Part shown: piece after piece, positions 1-11,002 of the stretch | Layout of the letters: each line of letters opens with the position of its first letter | How positions within the stretch are numbered: the stretch's first letter is position 1 | NCBI GenBank assembly: GCA_003550325.1 | Contig: QKWP01000275.1 | Coordinates: 70,758-134,757, forward strand | Length of the DNA: 64,000 nucleotides | Source: Gigaspora rosea | Lineage: Eukaryota > Glomeromycota > Glomeromycetes > Diversisporales > Gigasporaceae | Direction of reading: 5' to 3' | Notes under the pieces: generated by a model | What the model saw: the letters and a program-made list of their open reading frames with translations, nothing else | The model's database searches: none | Told to the model about the DNA's origin: nothing | Program-made: the position numbers and the translations under genes

Positions 1-149
1 TTGGGATTTGGGATAGGTTTGGGATTTGGGATAGGTTTGGGATTTGGGAATTGGGATTGGGATTTTTCCAGTTTGGGATTTGGGTTTATCCAATTGGGAT
101 TTGGGTTTGGGTGGGATTTTGAAAATTTTTAGGTTTGCCAACAAGTATA
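1..149. mobile_element. Right end of a TTGGGATTT-repeat element cut by the window edge
   Basis: Bases 1-120 are tandem copies of TTGGGATTT/TTGGGATAGG. The segment ends in TTTGCCAACAAGTATA, the inverted form of the terminus TATACTTGTTGGCAAA. The same terminus bounds the element at 25592-25840, which also has TTGGGATTT-type sequence inside. I therefore read this as the right-hand part of another copy. No coding capacity is seen. Confidence 0.5.
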
Positions 150-222
150 CCCCAACCCCACCTCGACTTGCCATACCAAGCTGTAACCTTATTGGGAGAT
201 CCTCCGGAGAGGTCATAATTAT

Positions 223-590
223 GATCTGACAACCCCCGGGTGCTTCAAAGGTCCCTGCAGGCGATGTTCTGCACCGGCGCCTGAGTGCTAGATTTTTATA
301 GTTTGAGGGAATGTCGACCCCCAAATCCTAACCAATGCTAGGCGCCCAAGTTCGCAGGCAAAGATCTTCTTACTACATCTTGTGACTTCGGTTACTTCCA
401 AATCAGGATTCTAACTCAATTCGCTTCACAGCCACAAAGTTTTGAAATAATGGCTGCCCAGTTAAGTATGTAATACGACTCCATAATCAGCTGGCTTTTG
501 TATTTTGCCTTTGGAAGAAATTGAACTGGCAACCTTTTGATTTGCATCCTTGGAGTATAACCGCTATGCTATTGCCCCGGAGGACCATAT
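223..590 (-). mobile_element. tRNA-derived SINE-like element, family 1
   Basis: Read on the minus strand from 590, the sequence begins GGTCCTCCGGGGCAATAGC and has an A-box-like TAGCATAGCGGTTA. About 40 nt further on is a B-box-like GCCAGTTCAATTTC. The spacing and order match the internal RNA polymerase III promoter of a tRNA. About 290 bp of unrelated, relatively GC-rich sequence follows, which is SINE architecture. The lower boundary is approximate, and no poly(A) tail or TSD was found. The parent tRNA cannot be assigned. Confidence 0.45.
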
Positions 591-1300
591 ATACTATATA
601 TAGCCAATATGGATAACAAATAAATATTTAAGAAAATAGCCTTTAAAGATTTTAAGATAAAATATTCATTAATTGTGCAGTATGTTTTTTATATAGAGAG
701 TATTATTATTGTATAGACTATATATAGATGATTTGTATCAAATAATATGCAAATACTAAGCAAGTAAAAAAGATACAAAATATTTGTTAGTATAACATTT
801 AAATAGTTAAATAAAAAGTAATTGGATTCTAATTTTTTACATTAACCAGAGTGACATTAGTAAAATATATAATTGTATAAACTTTGAATATTAATAATAT
901 GTTCTAGCTCATTATGAGTTTTAAAATAAACAGAAATTATTTAATTGTAAATTTTTACTACCATTATTAGAGTTCCAATCTATTATCCAATTATTTAAAT
1001 AACTATTAAATATCTTTTATCTGTTATTATCCAAATATCTATTTACTATTAATATTTGAATAACTATCTGAATTTTTGTAAGATTATATAGATATCTTAT
1101 TTGTTTATCTATCTGAATAATTTAGATATAGATAAATGGATAACTATTTTATTCAGATTGGGACTCTAGCCATTATGATTTTATTTTTATTAACATTTTA
1201 AAATAACTTTTATAACTATTTTAATTACAATTGTTTTAAAATTAGACAAATAAAGTTTATTATTATTAAGTTTAATTATCTATTGACTAAATAAGGTATT
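591..1300. other. AT-rich intergenic DNA
   Basis: No ORF, RNA gene or clear repeat. The stretch 960-1150 has loose repeats of TATCTATTTA/TTATCCAAATA in both orientations, probably another degenerate motif-repeat element without definable ends. Confidence 0.5.
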
Positions 1301-1302
1301 GT

Positions 1303-1558
1303 TAAAAGCCATGTACCCATGTAATATTTTTGTATAAATCAATCAACTAGAATCAAAAAAATTTTGTTTATACAAATTAGCCCGAATAAGAACAGCTGTT
1401 CAAACCTGGTTTGGGCTATTAGTAAAAATGTTAAAAGGCAATTTTACCTATATACTAGTCTAACCTAACCTACTCTAATACTAAATAGGCTCTAAATCTA
1501 ATTTTAATTAAGATTTTAAAAAATTTTGTGGTTATGTGGCTTTAGCTATCCCTTAAAT
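1303..1558. mobile_element. MITE of the CTAACCC-core family
   Basis: The left end TAAAAGCCATGTACCCATGT partly matches the inverted right end (TAAAGCCACATAACCAC). The interior carries the core shared with several elements here: a TTAGTAAAAATGTTAAAAGG-like stretch, AATTTTACCTATA, then CTAACCTAACC. The closest relative is 44914-45164, which shares both core and ends. No TSD could be fixed. Confidence 0.45.
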
Positions 1559-1559
1559 A

Positions 1560-2450
1560 GAATTAGTTAAAATAAATTTTATTATTTAATTAAGGGTAGG
1601 GTAAATGTAGATTATTTTTCATATGATCTATATAGTATATTAAAATTTTATATAGTAAATAAAAAATGCTTCTGATAAATTTTTTTAAGATCTTGACCAA
1701 TTTGTATAAAATTTATATAATAGGTAGTTTTAAATAGTTTGTTTATAATAATAAGTTTCGCAATATTCATTGCTTTAAAAAAATCAACTTTATATATAAT
1801 TAAATTTTGTAAGTTTCTATGATTTTTGTAGGTTGTACAAAGAATTGATTGGTCGGATTATACGATTATAGATGGGGGTGAAATTACTCTTTATAATAAG
1901 ATGTTTTTGTTGAAATTGTTAAAATTACTTGATGGTGAAATTGGTGGAATTAGTTTTTTAATATTAAAAATTAATTTAAATTGTATCAAAAATTAATTAA
2001 AACTAAGCTAAATCAAATACAATAATTGTTTTAGGTTTAATTTATAAACATATTAAAAATGATGAAATTATTGTTGAAATTATTATTGAAATTATTGTTG
2101 AAATTAAAAAAATTGAAAATGAATTTCACCCCTAACTATACATATGATGTTTACATGTAAATCATTCGATCATATAAATTTGGTTACACAAAGTTAATTT
2201 ACAATCGATTTTATATAAAATTAGAAATTTGTACACCCTACCCTTAATTTAAAATAATATTTTTTTCTTTATTTCTATTAGAATACAACTTATTGTTACT
2301 ATATAGTACTAAAAAAATTTTATCGTTTATTAATTTAATTTCATTAAAAAACATTCTAAATGCACTAATAATTGCAGTCAATTATTGATAATCCACTATA
2401 ATCTATTAAAAACTTAATTATGCTTTTGGAATAAATACCATAACTAAAGT
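1560..2450. other. AT-rich intergenic DNA
   Basis: No coding signal. Bases 2065-2120 hold a short run of GAAATTATTGTT-like repeats. The rest is AT-rich and featureless to inspection. Confidence 0.5.
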
Positions 2451-2454
2451 ACAG

Positions 2455-3181
2455 TCAGACCTCTATAATCACAAATTGGTCATGTCATATTTTGGTAATT
2501 ATATAGAGATATGACTATATAAAATTCTTGTGTCCAAAGTCCAATAAGTAACATATTTGTACATATTTGAAATGCTATTAAAAATTTAAAATAATTGATA
2601 GTGAATAAATTTTGATCTAGTGGCCCAATTTGGATAAAATAAAAATAGAGTATTTGATTCAATAAAACAATTCTAAGGACTAAAATCATCTAAATCTAGT
2701 TATAAAATCTAAAATCATAAATGATTTTTTAATTGAATATTAAATTTAATCAATTCTTAAACATGTAAAGTGATCCAAATTTTTAATAATCACAGGAACT
2801 TGTTATTGAATTTTAATAATCTAGAGATTATTAAAATTGTCTCATTAAAATAAACATTTTGGTAGTTGTTTAATCCAAATCAGACCACTATATCAAAAGT
2901 TATTTGCTATCAAGCCTTCAAGAATTTTTAATAAAAAATTTTAAAAACTAAATATGAATATTGGCTAATCAGATGTTATAATCCATATTTAGTCAAATTT
3001 TGTGATTATAGCAAGTATTTATTATTAATAAAAATGATAAAAAATTAATTTTTTTGTGATAGTAATTATAGGTGATTTGTAACTATAGCAAGTTTTTTAC
3101 TATATTTAAACTGTTGTACAATATTGGATGCTTATATAGAGGTGTGACTATATGGGATGTAACTATATAGAGATCAGAATG
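2455..3181. mobile_element. Non-autonomous pogo/Tc1-like TIR element
   Basis: The left end ACAGTCAGACCTCTATAATC partly matches the inverted right end (CATTCTGATCTCTATATAG). Both ends carry subterminal TATAGAGRTGTGACTATAT motifs. CAGTC-A-CCTC termini are typical of pogo-type elements, and a similar end lies at 22067. The interior (2700-3000) has degenerate inverted repeats and no transposase. Confidence 0.45.
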
Positions 3182-3654
3182 TAATATAGCTACTTTAAAT
3201 ACATATCTAAAATAGCAATTTTAGATAATAATAAATATAATAAATATAATAATAATTGTATTTGTACTTTATTATAAAAAATTTTAATTTTATAAAACAA
3301 TAACCAATAATTTGATATTCTTTAAATAAAATAGAAGCTTTTATTATTTAAAAAAAATAAAAATAATAATTTTTCCAAAACAATTAATTTGTTTTTATAT
3401 AACAAATAATTAAAAATTTATATATTAAAAAAGTTATATATTTTATAAATATTTATAATTGAGAAGTTTATTTATTTAAATTTTAAATAATATATAAATA
3501 TAAAATAAATGATTACAGAATATTAGCAAAATTATAACCCATAACCTAGTATTTATAAACCAAAGCATTTATAAACTGAGTATACAATTTTGTAATTAAA
3601 ATAATATTAATTTTTAAATCAAAAATCTAATTTAACCTAAGCTAAATTAATTTT
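3182..3654. other. AT-rich intergenic DNA
   Basis: About 85-90% A+T, with no gene or structured repeat seen. It includes the 3' flank of the minus-strand BTB-TLDc pseudogene. Confidence 0.5.
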
Positions 3655-5027
3655 GTAAAGTAGATTTTCTAAAAACTTGGAAAACCTCATAATCATCTAC
3701 AGAAAAAAATTCTGTATTATTACGAATTGGTTTTTCATAACTACTTTTCTGCATCTACTTTTTTCATTTTCTTTTAATTCACCACAAATTTTTAAATTAT
3801 TTTTTCCAAAAGAAGGTCCTGTATATCTATTTTGACTAATTGCGTACTTTGTATCAATTACTTTACTAACTATTGAATTATCTAAATTTTGAAGATTTAA
3901 AGAAAAATAAAACTTGTTGAAGTTTTATGATAAACATTTTTATAAGTTTCTTTATACCAATCAATTGGATTATATCCACCAAGAATTTCGCTAGTATCTT
4001 TAACACATAAAATTAGTAAAGTTGGACCTTTATTATCACACCGAGCATGAAATTTTTTAGAACTAGAACCATGTCTTGAAGCATGTTGTAGTAAATTGAA
4101 TATATAGAAAGTGTTTTGATTTAAATTACTTATCTCATTAATCCATTTAACTATTAATGTAATCAGATTTTGGTCAATTATATTTGATTGAATAGTAAGT
4201 TGTCATATAGGTACAATAGTAGATGTGATTAAAGTAGCAAAAGAAGTAGAATCTGTAGGCTTAATATCAGTAAATGTAGTAGGTTTGGATGCTATAACTA
4301 TAGTAGATTTGAATGCAGTAGTTCCAAAGTTAATTTCTAAAGATATTGGTAATTTAACATCAGTTGTAAGTATAGCAGATTTTTTAGAAGATTGATTTGG
4401 TAAAATTAAAGAAACATTTAAAGAAGAAGAATTTGACAAATTATCAAAAGGTTCATTTGTAGTACTTGATTCTTGATTTTCATTAAAAGTATATTTTTCT
4501 AGAAGTTGAATATAAAATTTAGAATTAAAAGCTTTACGAAATGGATGATTTTTTTGATGAAAATCATTTTTTCTAATTAATTTAAAATCAATATATTGAA
4601 TAAAGGGCTTAATAATTTTTTTAAAGTTGCAAAATGATTATCTGTATATTGAAAAACATCTGATGGTAAAGAATCAGATCGTATAGTTGACCATTTAAGA
4701 AGCTTTTTAATTTCAGTAATATTATTTGGACGGTTAATATAAAAATGAAGAAACTTCTCTTTTTGAAGTATAGTAAAATCATTGCTTTTAAAAATATTCA
4801 CATCTTCTACAACAATTTTTCTCCATAATGTAGCTAAGTTTTCAAAATTTGATAATCCTTTTCTATTAATAAGAGAAATATATTTTTTACAAGGTTTTCT
4901 TTCTCAATAATAATATTTTCAATATAATTACATAGTTCTTTAAGATTGAGTTCATGTGCACCCCATAAAAGAAAAATAATTTCTGAAAACTCAATATCAG
5001 TAAGATCAACAGTACCATTATAAATAT
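3655..5027 (-). pseudogene. BTB-BACK-TLDc protein pseudogene
   Basis: Three domains can be read on the minus strand in order. Bases 5027-4866 give the end of a BTB/POZ fold (YIYNGTVDLTDIEFSEII, then WGAHELNLKELCNYIE). After a frame change, 4850-4583 gives a BACK-like helical segment (LLKWSTIRSDSLP). Bases 4439-4203 give a Ser/Thr-rich linker ending in an in-frame TGA. From 4199 a TLDc domain follows, with the family hallmarks HARCDNKGPTLLI and EILGGYNPIDW, and it continues past a frame break near 3925 to about 3660. BTB-TLDc proteins are a hugely expanded family in Rhizophagus, thought to act as adaptor or signalling proteins. The upstream BTB exon is not visible; TTTATTTAG just before the first codons could be an old 3' splice site. 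At least two frameshifts and several stops make this a dead paralogue. Confidence 0.8.
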
Positions 5028-5483
5028 ATCTAAATAAAAATATAGTTTAAAATTTTAGAAATCATTGAATAATTCTTTTTATATTATATTAATCCTATTT
5101 AATTTGGTGATTTGCATTACTATTCATTCTAATCTTTAGTAAAAAAATTAATATTATATCCATAAATTTGGAATTTACTATTAAAGATTTTTAAAATTTT
5201 TAATTGTAAATTCCAAAAATCTACACCCTATCCTATAAGTCTCAATAATTTTACAAAACATATAATTTTGTTATTTTGTTAGACAAAATATAAGTTTTAT
5301 CATTTTATTAATAAAAAAATAATTTTATCGCATCTATAATATATATTAGCAAATTTTTCAATATTATATATAATGATAAAATTGGGCTAATCAATTATAA
5401 TTGATAAATTTTAGTTAATTATAATTAGCAAAAGTGCTATTAATACAATTGATTATATAAATCAATTTAAATTGCTAATATAA

Positions 5484-5728
5484 GGCTAGACCAAGTTGAT
5501 TATGTGTTTTACATTATTCTCTTCTCCTTCCAGATGAGGACTTAGTAAAATTTTAAAACAATTTTGTTTCAAAAAAAAATTTTCTGAATTTTTCTGTGAC
5601 TTTGTAATATAAAAATTTTCTGAAATGTCCCATAGTCCTATATATATTTATCAAATTTTTTTTTACTATGAGGAAGGGGAGCTTAGAGGAGGGGGTAATG
5701 TAAAACACATAATCAACTTGGTCTGGCC
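5484..5728. mobile_element. PIF/Harbinger-type MITE with TAA duplication
   Basis: It is bounded by TAA at 5481-5483 and 5729-5731. The terminal inverted repeats of about 33 bp differ at one position; the left begins GGCTAGACCAAGTTGATTAT and the right is its complement with GGCC. A TAA TSD with G-rich TIRs is the PIF/Harbinger signature. The near-identical TIRs suggest recent insertion. The 245-bp element has no ORF. Confidence 0.8.
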
Positions 5729-5731
5729 TAA

Positions 5732-7275
5732 ATAGTTGATTAATAAAAATCTTTATAAAATTCATTAAAATTTCTCAAACTTGACAACATTTTTTTCAAT
5801 AGCTGCCAACCCAAATCAGATCATAAAATTATATATATTCTTTATAACATAATAAAATTCAGCTAATTTTGATTAATAGTTCTTAAAAATTTTTTGTAAA
5901 CAATAGCCAATTTGTTTAAATGAATTGACTATCATATACAAGTGATTTCAAGATATTGATCAAAATTAGCTAAAATTTTAATACATTATAAATGAATGTC
6001 ATAATATCTATGATAAAAATTTGAGCTAAGTTGGGTCTGCAGTTATTGAAGAAACCACTATTAAAGTTTGAGAAAATTTAACAAATTTTTGTTATATATT
6101 GCTAGTAATTACTGCAATAATAATTGATAGGGGTGCTATATATCGATTACACCTAGAAACTATTATCAATATATATAACCTCTAAAAATTTTTTACATAT
6201 ATGTAGTGATTAGCCAGGATGTATAAAGTTGGGCTGAATAAATACGGGTTCCAAAGATTCCAAGAAGAGAATGAACATAAGATGAGCAAGGTTATAACAA
6301 AAATTAGAGTAAAAGTCCAATAATTTTCAATATAGAAATTTTTTCAATAAGACTTATTTTATAATCCTTTTTGCCCCTTTGAGAATAAAATATAATGTAA
6401 ACCACCAATTTAAATTGGGCCAACCTATTTTTTTTATCTGAAAAGAATTTCAAATAATTTAGAAGTAATGTTAGATTTATCAAATAATATCACCTTTCCA
6501 GATTCTATTTTATCTCCAAGCTTTGACAGCACCTTCTAAAAATAAGATGAACGTGTTCACAAAATTAAGGAATGTGCATAAAAATAAGCTTTATTAGATA
6601 CTTCACCAACCTGAATTGAAATATTAGCGAATTCGGAACTTTCTACAAGATTTTTATAATCTTGAGATAGACATGTTTATTATTATTATTTTAAAAAAAA
6701 TAAATATGATAGATGATGTATTGTTTATCGTTACGGTTTTATTTATACCCCTTTTTGACATTGTTTATGTACGTAGCAATTTTATAAATTTGTGTCTAGT
6801 GATACGATCGATTTATGATCAACATCGCTTTTCTTAAAACAGTGTAGGATTGTTTTGTATGCATGCATGCACGGCACTTATTCGCCAGTATACAACTTAT
6901 TGATCGATAATTTAGGAAATACAGTATGCATGTACGTATGTTTTAATGTGTTACAAAGTCCTATAAAAGAATTAGTACTTGCAAAACTCGTAAAGATTAA
7001 TGGTAGAGCGAACAACTAAAAACTTTTTACTATCGCTATTTAAATTTTTAAGATTAAAACCAAGCTTTATCAAAATTTTGCAATATATAAATAATCCCTT
7101 TTATTGTTTAATTCATCTTTCTAAGTTCAATTATAAAATTTTAATACCTAAACTTTAAATTTATTTATCTTACTTTTGAAATCAGAAAACTCATACTATA
7201 GTACAAATTTTAAATAAGGACTCGTAATAAAAATTTCTTGAACATAATAAATAACAAAAATAGTCATAATTATAT
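5732..7275. other. AT-rich intergenic DNA
   Basis: No convincing gene. The 6720-6960 stretch is slightly richer in CG and holds ATGCATGCATGCAC, but no conserved frame. Bases 5800-6100 hold loose inverted copies of an AATTTTGATTAATAG-like word. Confidence 0.5.
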
Positions 7276-7279
7276 TAAA

Positions 7280-8075
7280 TTTAACGGCTCCAATTATTTT
7301 CCTGATACAAACTTTCCCGACAATTCATTTGCCCGCCAAACCTTTTTTGGACATATCACTTTTCCAATAGTGCATTTTTCCCGACAGTATTAGATTCCCT
7401 ATATATGAGTTTCCTGACATATCACTTTTCTTATATATCTTTTTCTCAACATTATTATTCTCCCAACAGTATTCTTTTCCTAACAGCATTCTTTTCCTAA
7501 CAGTATTCTTTCCCGACAGTAACCATCCCGACAGTAACCTTTTCTGACAGTACCCTTTCTCGACAGTACTTTGTCCCGACAGTATCTTAAAACTGGAAAT
7601 ATACATGAATTAATTATTCTTGCCCAAACATTTTAGTAATAGTTAGGATTAGAGTGAGCATTAATCTTGTACTTTTTCATGTTAGAGGTTGATATAGGAC
7701 CAAAATTTTTAAATTGCATAATTTTCATGCACCTGAAGAAAGGATACTGTCAGGAAAAGATACTATCGGGAAAAGATACTGTCGGGAAAAGGTATGTCGG
7801 GAAAGATACTATCGGGAAAGAATACTGTCGAGAAAGAATACTGTCAGGAAAAAAATACTGTCGAAAAAAAAATACTGTCGAGAAAATAATACTATCGGGA
7901 AAAAGATATATAAGAAAAGTGATATGTCAGAAAACTCATATGTTGGGAATCTAATACTGTTAGAAAAAATGCACTGTCGGGAAAGTGATATGCCCAAAAA
8001 AGGTTTGGTGGGCAAATGAATTGTCGGGAAAGTTTGTGTTGGGAAAATAATATATACTCTAAATTTAAAAATAGT
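7280..8075. mobile_element. Foldback element with tandem GTCGGGAAA arms
   Basis: The left arm (about 7295-7585) is tandem TTTCCCGACAGTA units of roughly 15-17 bp. The right arm (about 7740-8050) is the same unit inverted (TACTGTCGGGAAAAGA). The outermost arm sequence matches best: CAAACTTTCCCGACAATTC on the left and its complement on the right. A unique spacer of about 150 bp separates the arms. Small reading frames across the arms are by-products of the repeat. No TSD is certain; TAAATTTA lies just outside both ends. Confidence 0.75.
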
Positions 8076-8079
8076 TCAC

Positions 8080-9615
8080 CCAACGATTAACGCAATTCAT
8101 AGATTTACCAACTGCTTGGAGTCTTGATAATAAATCTTATTTGAGTGTAGATTCGAGTGAACTTAGAGTGAATTATGAAGGTTAGTACTTAGTGAGACTT
8201 AATGATAGGCAAATAAATTTCATGTGCATGAAATATTTATTTGCTATGCTAATACATGCTAACTAGCTTAAATTATCAAAAATTTGGTTCAAAGTCCTGC
8301 ACATTTGCCTATCATTAGTGAGACTATTTAGGTTCACATGGCAAATGATTTAATATTTTCAAATGAATATAATCTTTAAATCATAGATTTGGGAGAAAGC
8401 CAAAAAGAAACTGATCAATACGGGCAAATTATCCAATTCACCATATTGCAAGTTGTTTTATTTTGAAGTTGACATCATTGGCGAAGGAAAAAAATAAATA
8501 TGCTGAAATACATCTGGGCGTAAATTAAAATATAATTATTTGAAAGTTGTTTAAATTTCTTTAACATACTTCTATTCAAAAGGATTGTTGGAATTGGAAT
8601 TTAAGAAATGATGGTTATTTTAAATAGAATGTCCAGTAATAGAAATCTTATTTGTTTTTGGTATACAGAATATATATTATTTGTAGTTTTTATAGGATGG
8701 GAAGATGGTTCCTGGTTTATCATAGCGATGATAGCAATTATTTTTTGTTCAGGAAGGGGCAAACCTTAAGGACCCTTGTTTTCTATTGGCGATACATTGG
8801 ATACTATTTAAATTTTAAAAATTGTATAAATCTAGGTAGTTATTGCCAAACTCAATAGTTTTTCTGTTTTTTATTATACATATCATGGTATATAGTTAAA
8901 TATTTTACAGCATAAGTTTCAAGGCATTGCATTCTGAAATTTAAAAGGAACCTTATATCTTTGTGTTGGATTGAAGTCACAAGGTTGATCTAAAGAAGTA
9001 AACTTCAGTAGTAGAAAATTTAAATATGCAGGTAATGTTGAATAGTTATAATTGTATTTTATTTGATTTGTAATTTAATAATGTAATTCTTTGTAAAAAA
9101 AGACTACTAGTGATGATATAGATGATGAATTATTGAAAAAAGTGGATTGATACCTTTAATATGTACATTAATACGACCAATATATACATGCTTGAAGATT
9201 TAAAAAATTCGTTAAAAATTAAACAAGATACTGCCCTTAAATTTCGAGAAAATTTTAATTTATAATGAAAGTTATGAAGATACAATTATTTATCTAACAA
9301 AATTGTTTGATATTGAACCAAACAGTAAATTGTACTAAAATATCAAGCAGAAACTTGTTATCTAATGAAAAATTTAAAAAATCATTCAATGATATGAACA
9401 AATTACTAAAAATTGAGACAAATAATGGATGGGCGTCAAAACTTTCAGCAAAAATCATTGAAAAGTAAATATAAAGTTATTGTACTTTATACATATTTAC
9501 ATTCTCTAATTAATTATATACTCGTTGAATTAATAGGGAGTAAGCAATAATATATTTTTGATTTCATTTATGTGGCATAAACTAAATAAATGGACTTTGC
9601 TCAATTAATTTTCGG
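8080..9615. other. Intergenic, possibly decayed gene upstream of the Sel1 pseudogene
   Basis: No recognisable domain. Bases 9180-9480 have a somewhat protein-like composition on the plus strand (for example NSLKIKQDTALKFRENF), broken by stops. It lies upstream of the Sel1 repeats at 10223 and may be the remains of the same gene. This is inference only. Confidence 0.3.
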
Positions 9616-9619
9616 CATG

Positions 9620-10060
9620 TGCGTGACTCATACACTATTTGACACTTAAATTTGTACAAAATGATATTCAAATTTATACAAACTGATATATTCGTACAAG
9701 CATACATTCAAATTCATGCAAATAGACATTCAAATTTATACAAGCTAATATTCAAATTCGTACAAGCTAGCATTCAAATTCATGCAAGCTAACATTCAAA
9801 TTTGTACAAGCTAATATTAAAATTCGTACAAGCTGGCATTCAAATTCGTACGAATTTGAGTATAAATTTGAAGTCAGTTTGTACAAATTTGAATGTCACC
9901 TTAAACAAATTTGAATGTTAGCTTGTATGAATTTGAATGTTAGCTTGTATGAATTTGAATTTGAATGTCTATATGTATGAATTTTAATGCTATTTTGTAT
10001 GAATTTGAATGTCATTTTGTACAAATTTAAGTAACAAAAGGTGTATTAAAATTGATATTT
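9620..10060. mobile_element. Foldback element with ATTCAAATTTGTACAAGCT arms
   Basis: Bases 9650-9850 hold about nine copies of a unit near 24 bp containing ATTCAAATTYGTACAAGCTA. Bases 9855-10040 hold the same unit in inverse orientation (GCTTGTAYGAATTTGAATGT). The outermost words ACTTAAATTTGTACAAAATG are inverted at both ends. The loop is only a few bases, so the whole is one palindrome of about 400 bp. No TSD was found. Confidence 0.7.
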
Positions 10061-10222
10061 TTGTTAATTATCCTCTAATAGACTATAATATATCTGTTAA
10101 ATAACCAGATTGTTAATGTAAATTTTATTTCATACATCTCTGATAATATGCTTTTTGTATAAACACTTATCCTAATCAGTTATAACTATTAAATCACTAG
10201 CTTATAACTACAAAGTCCATGT

Positions 10223-10740
10223 ATTGATGAAATTTATGAATTAGGACATTTTTATCTTCACGGAATTAACGTTGAAAAGGATAAATATAAAGCGTACACT
10301 TATTTCAAAACATTTGCTAATATGGGGTATACTGAAGGAATTAATTACCTTGGCTATTATTACGAATATGAATAGGAGTTGAAAGGATGAAAAAAGGCAT
10401 TCCACTATTATCAAAAATCAGCAGACATGAATAATTTTAACGGAATGTTGTTGGTTATTGTGATTATTTAGTAAGGGTGGTGACAGATATTACATAATAT
10501 TTTAGGGGGGGAGGGGGGTCTCTGAAATCTTACGTTAAATATAGAAGTTCATAATAGCCAATCAAATTTCTCTTATGTAAAAGGGAGGGGGTAGAGGGTA
10601 TAGTAAAATTATATTATGTAATATATGTCACCACTCTAATTAGAGTCGAAATCGATAAGCATAAAGCATTTACATATTATCTGAAGTCAGCTAAGGCAGA
10701 TAATTCCATGGGGATTTGGAAAAATGTCATTTGTTACTAA
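10223..10740 (+). pseudogene. Sel1-repeat protein fragment, split by a MITE
   Basis: Bases 10223-10371 translate as a Sel1-like repeat (ELGHFYLHGINVEKDKYKAY, then FKTFANMGYTEGINYLGYYY). A second repeat follows with a frame break near 10372 (KAFHYYQKSADMNN). A third resumes after an inserted element (VEIDKHKAFTYYLKSAK, 10642-10700). Sel1 repeats are alpha-helical solenoids used as adaptor scaffolds and are abundant in Glomeromycotina, often after kinase domains. No kinase domain is seen here. Removing the 162-bp insertion and one TAA restores a continuous frame through the junction, so the insertion hit coding sequence. The frameshift near 10372 and the missing gene ends show this is a pseudogene. 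Confidence 0.75.
10475..10636. mobile_element. PIF/Harbinger-type MITE inside the Sel1 exon
   Basis: TAA occurs at 10472-10474 and again at 10637-10639. The TIRs are GGGTGGTGACA on the left and, inverted, GAGTGGTGACA on the right, with TATTACATAATAT continuing the pairing. The 162-bp element is non-coding and holds a poly-G tract. The Sel1 reading frame is continuous across the reconstructed empty site. Confidence 0.82.
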
Positions 10741-10850
10741 AATTTTATGAATGAAGTAAAAAGTAATTTATTTTTATTATTTTTTTTAGTTTAGAGGCTG
10801 GGTACTATGGCCAGAATTTTATTAGAGTCATTAGGACATAGTATTTATTA

Positions 10851-11000
10851 CATGAATGAGGATACAACTAGCCACACGTGCACTTTTGGTGCCTAATTTA
10901 AGTAGTCCACCTGAAGCTTTTACACTAGCTGCCATACCTACAACCCAACTATAGGAATTGCCTATTTAAACCCTCTGGTTCACGCTCTTTCTATTACTAT
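10851..11000. repeat. Repeat fragment shared with 24776-24930
   Basis: Shares blocks such as CTAGCCACAC, GCCATACCTACAACCCAACT and GCCTATTTAAACCCTCTGG with 24776-24930 in the same orientation. The TATTTAAA word looks promoter-like, so an LTR fragment is possible. The element type is not proven. Confidence 0.5.
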
Positions 11001-11002
11001 CT

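Noticed and set aside
490..590. Functional tRNA gene (minus strand)
   Set aside because: A- and B-box-like words are present, but the T arm and acceptor stem look degenerate.
7500..8000. CRISPR-like array of short repeats
   Set aside because: Units are contiguous with variable period, have no unique spacers, and are mirrored by an inverted arm; the genome is eukaryotic.
7325..8083. Several overlapping frames of 60-100 codons rich in G-K-Y-C-R-E
   Set aside because: They translate the GTCGGGAAA repeat in all frames and both strands, with no domain or codon bias.
8652..8858. 68-codon plus-strand frame with Tyr/Phe-rich sequence
   Set aside because: No domain, no conserved neighbour and no splice-consistent extension; chance in AT-rich DNA.
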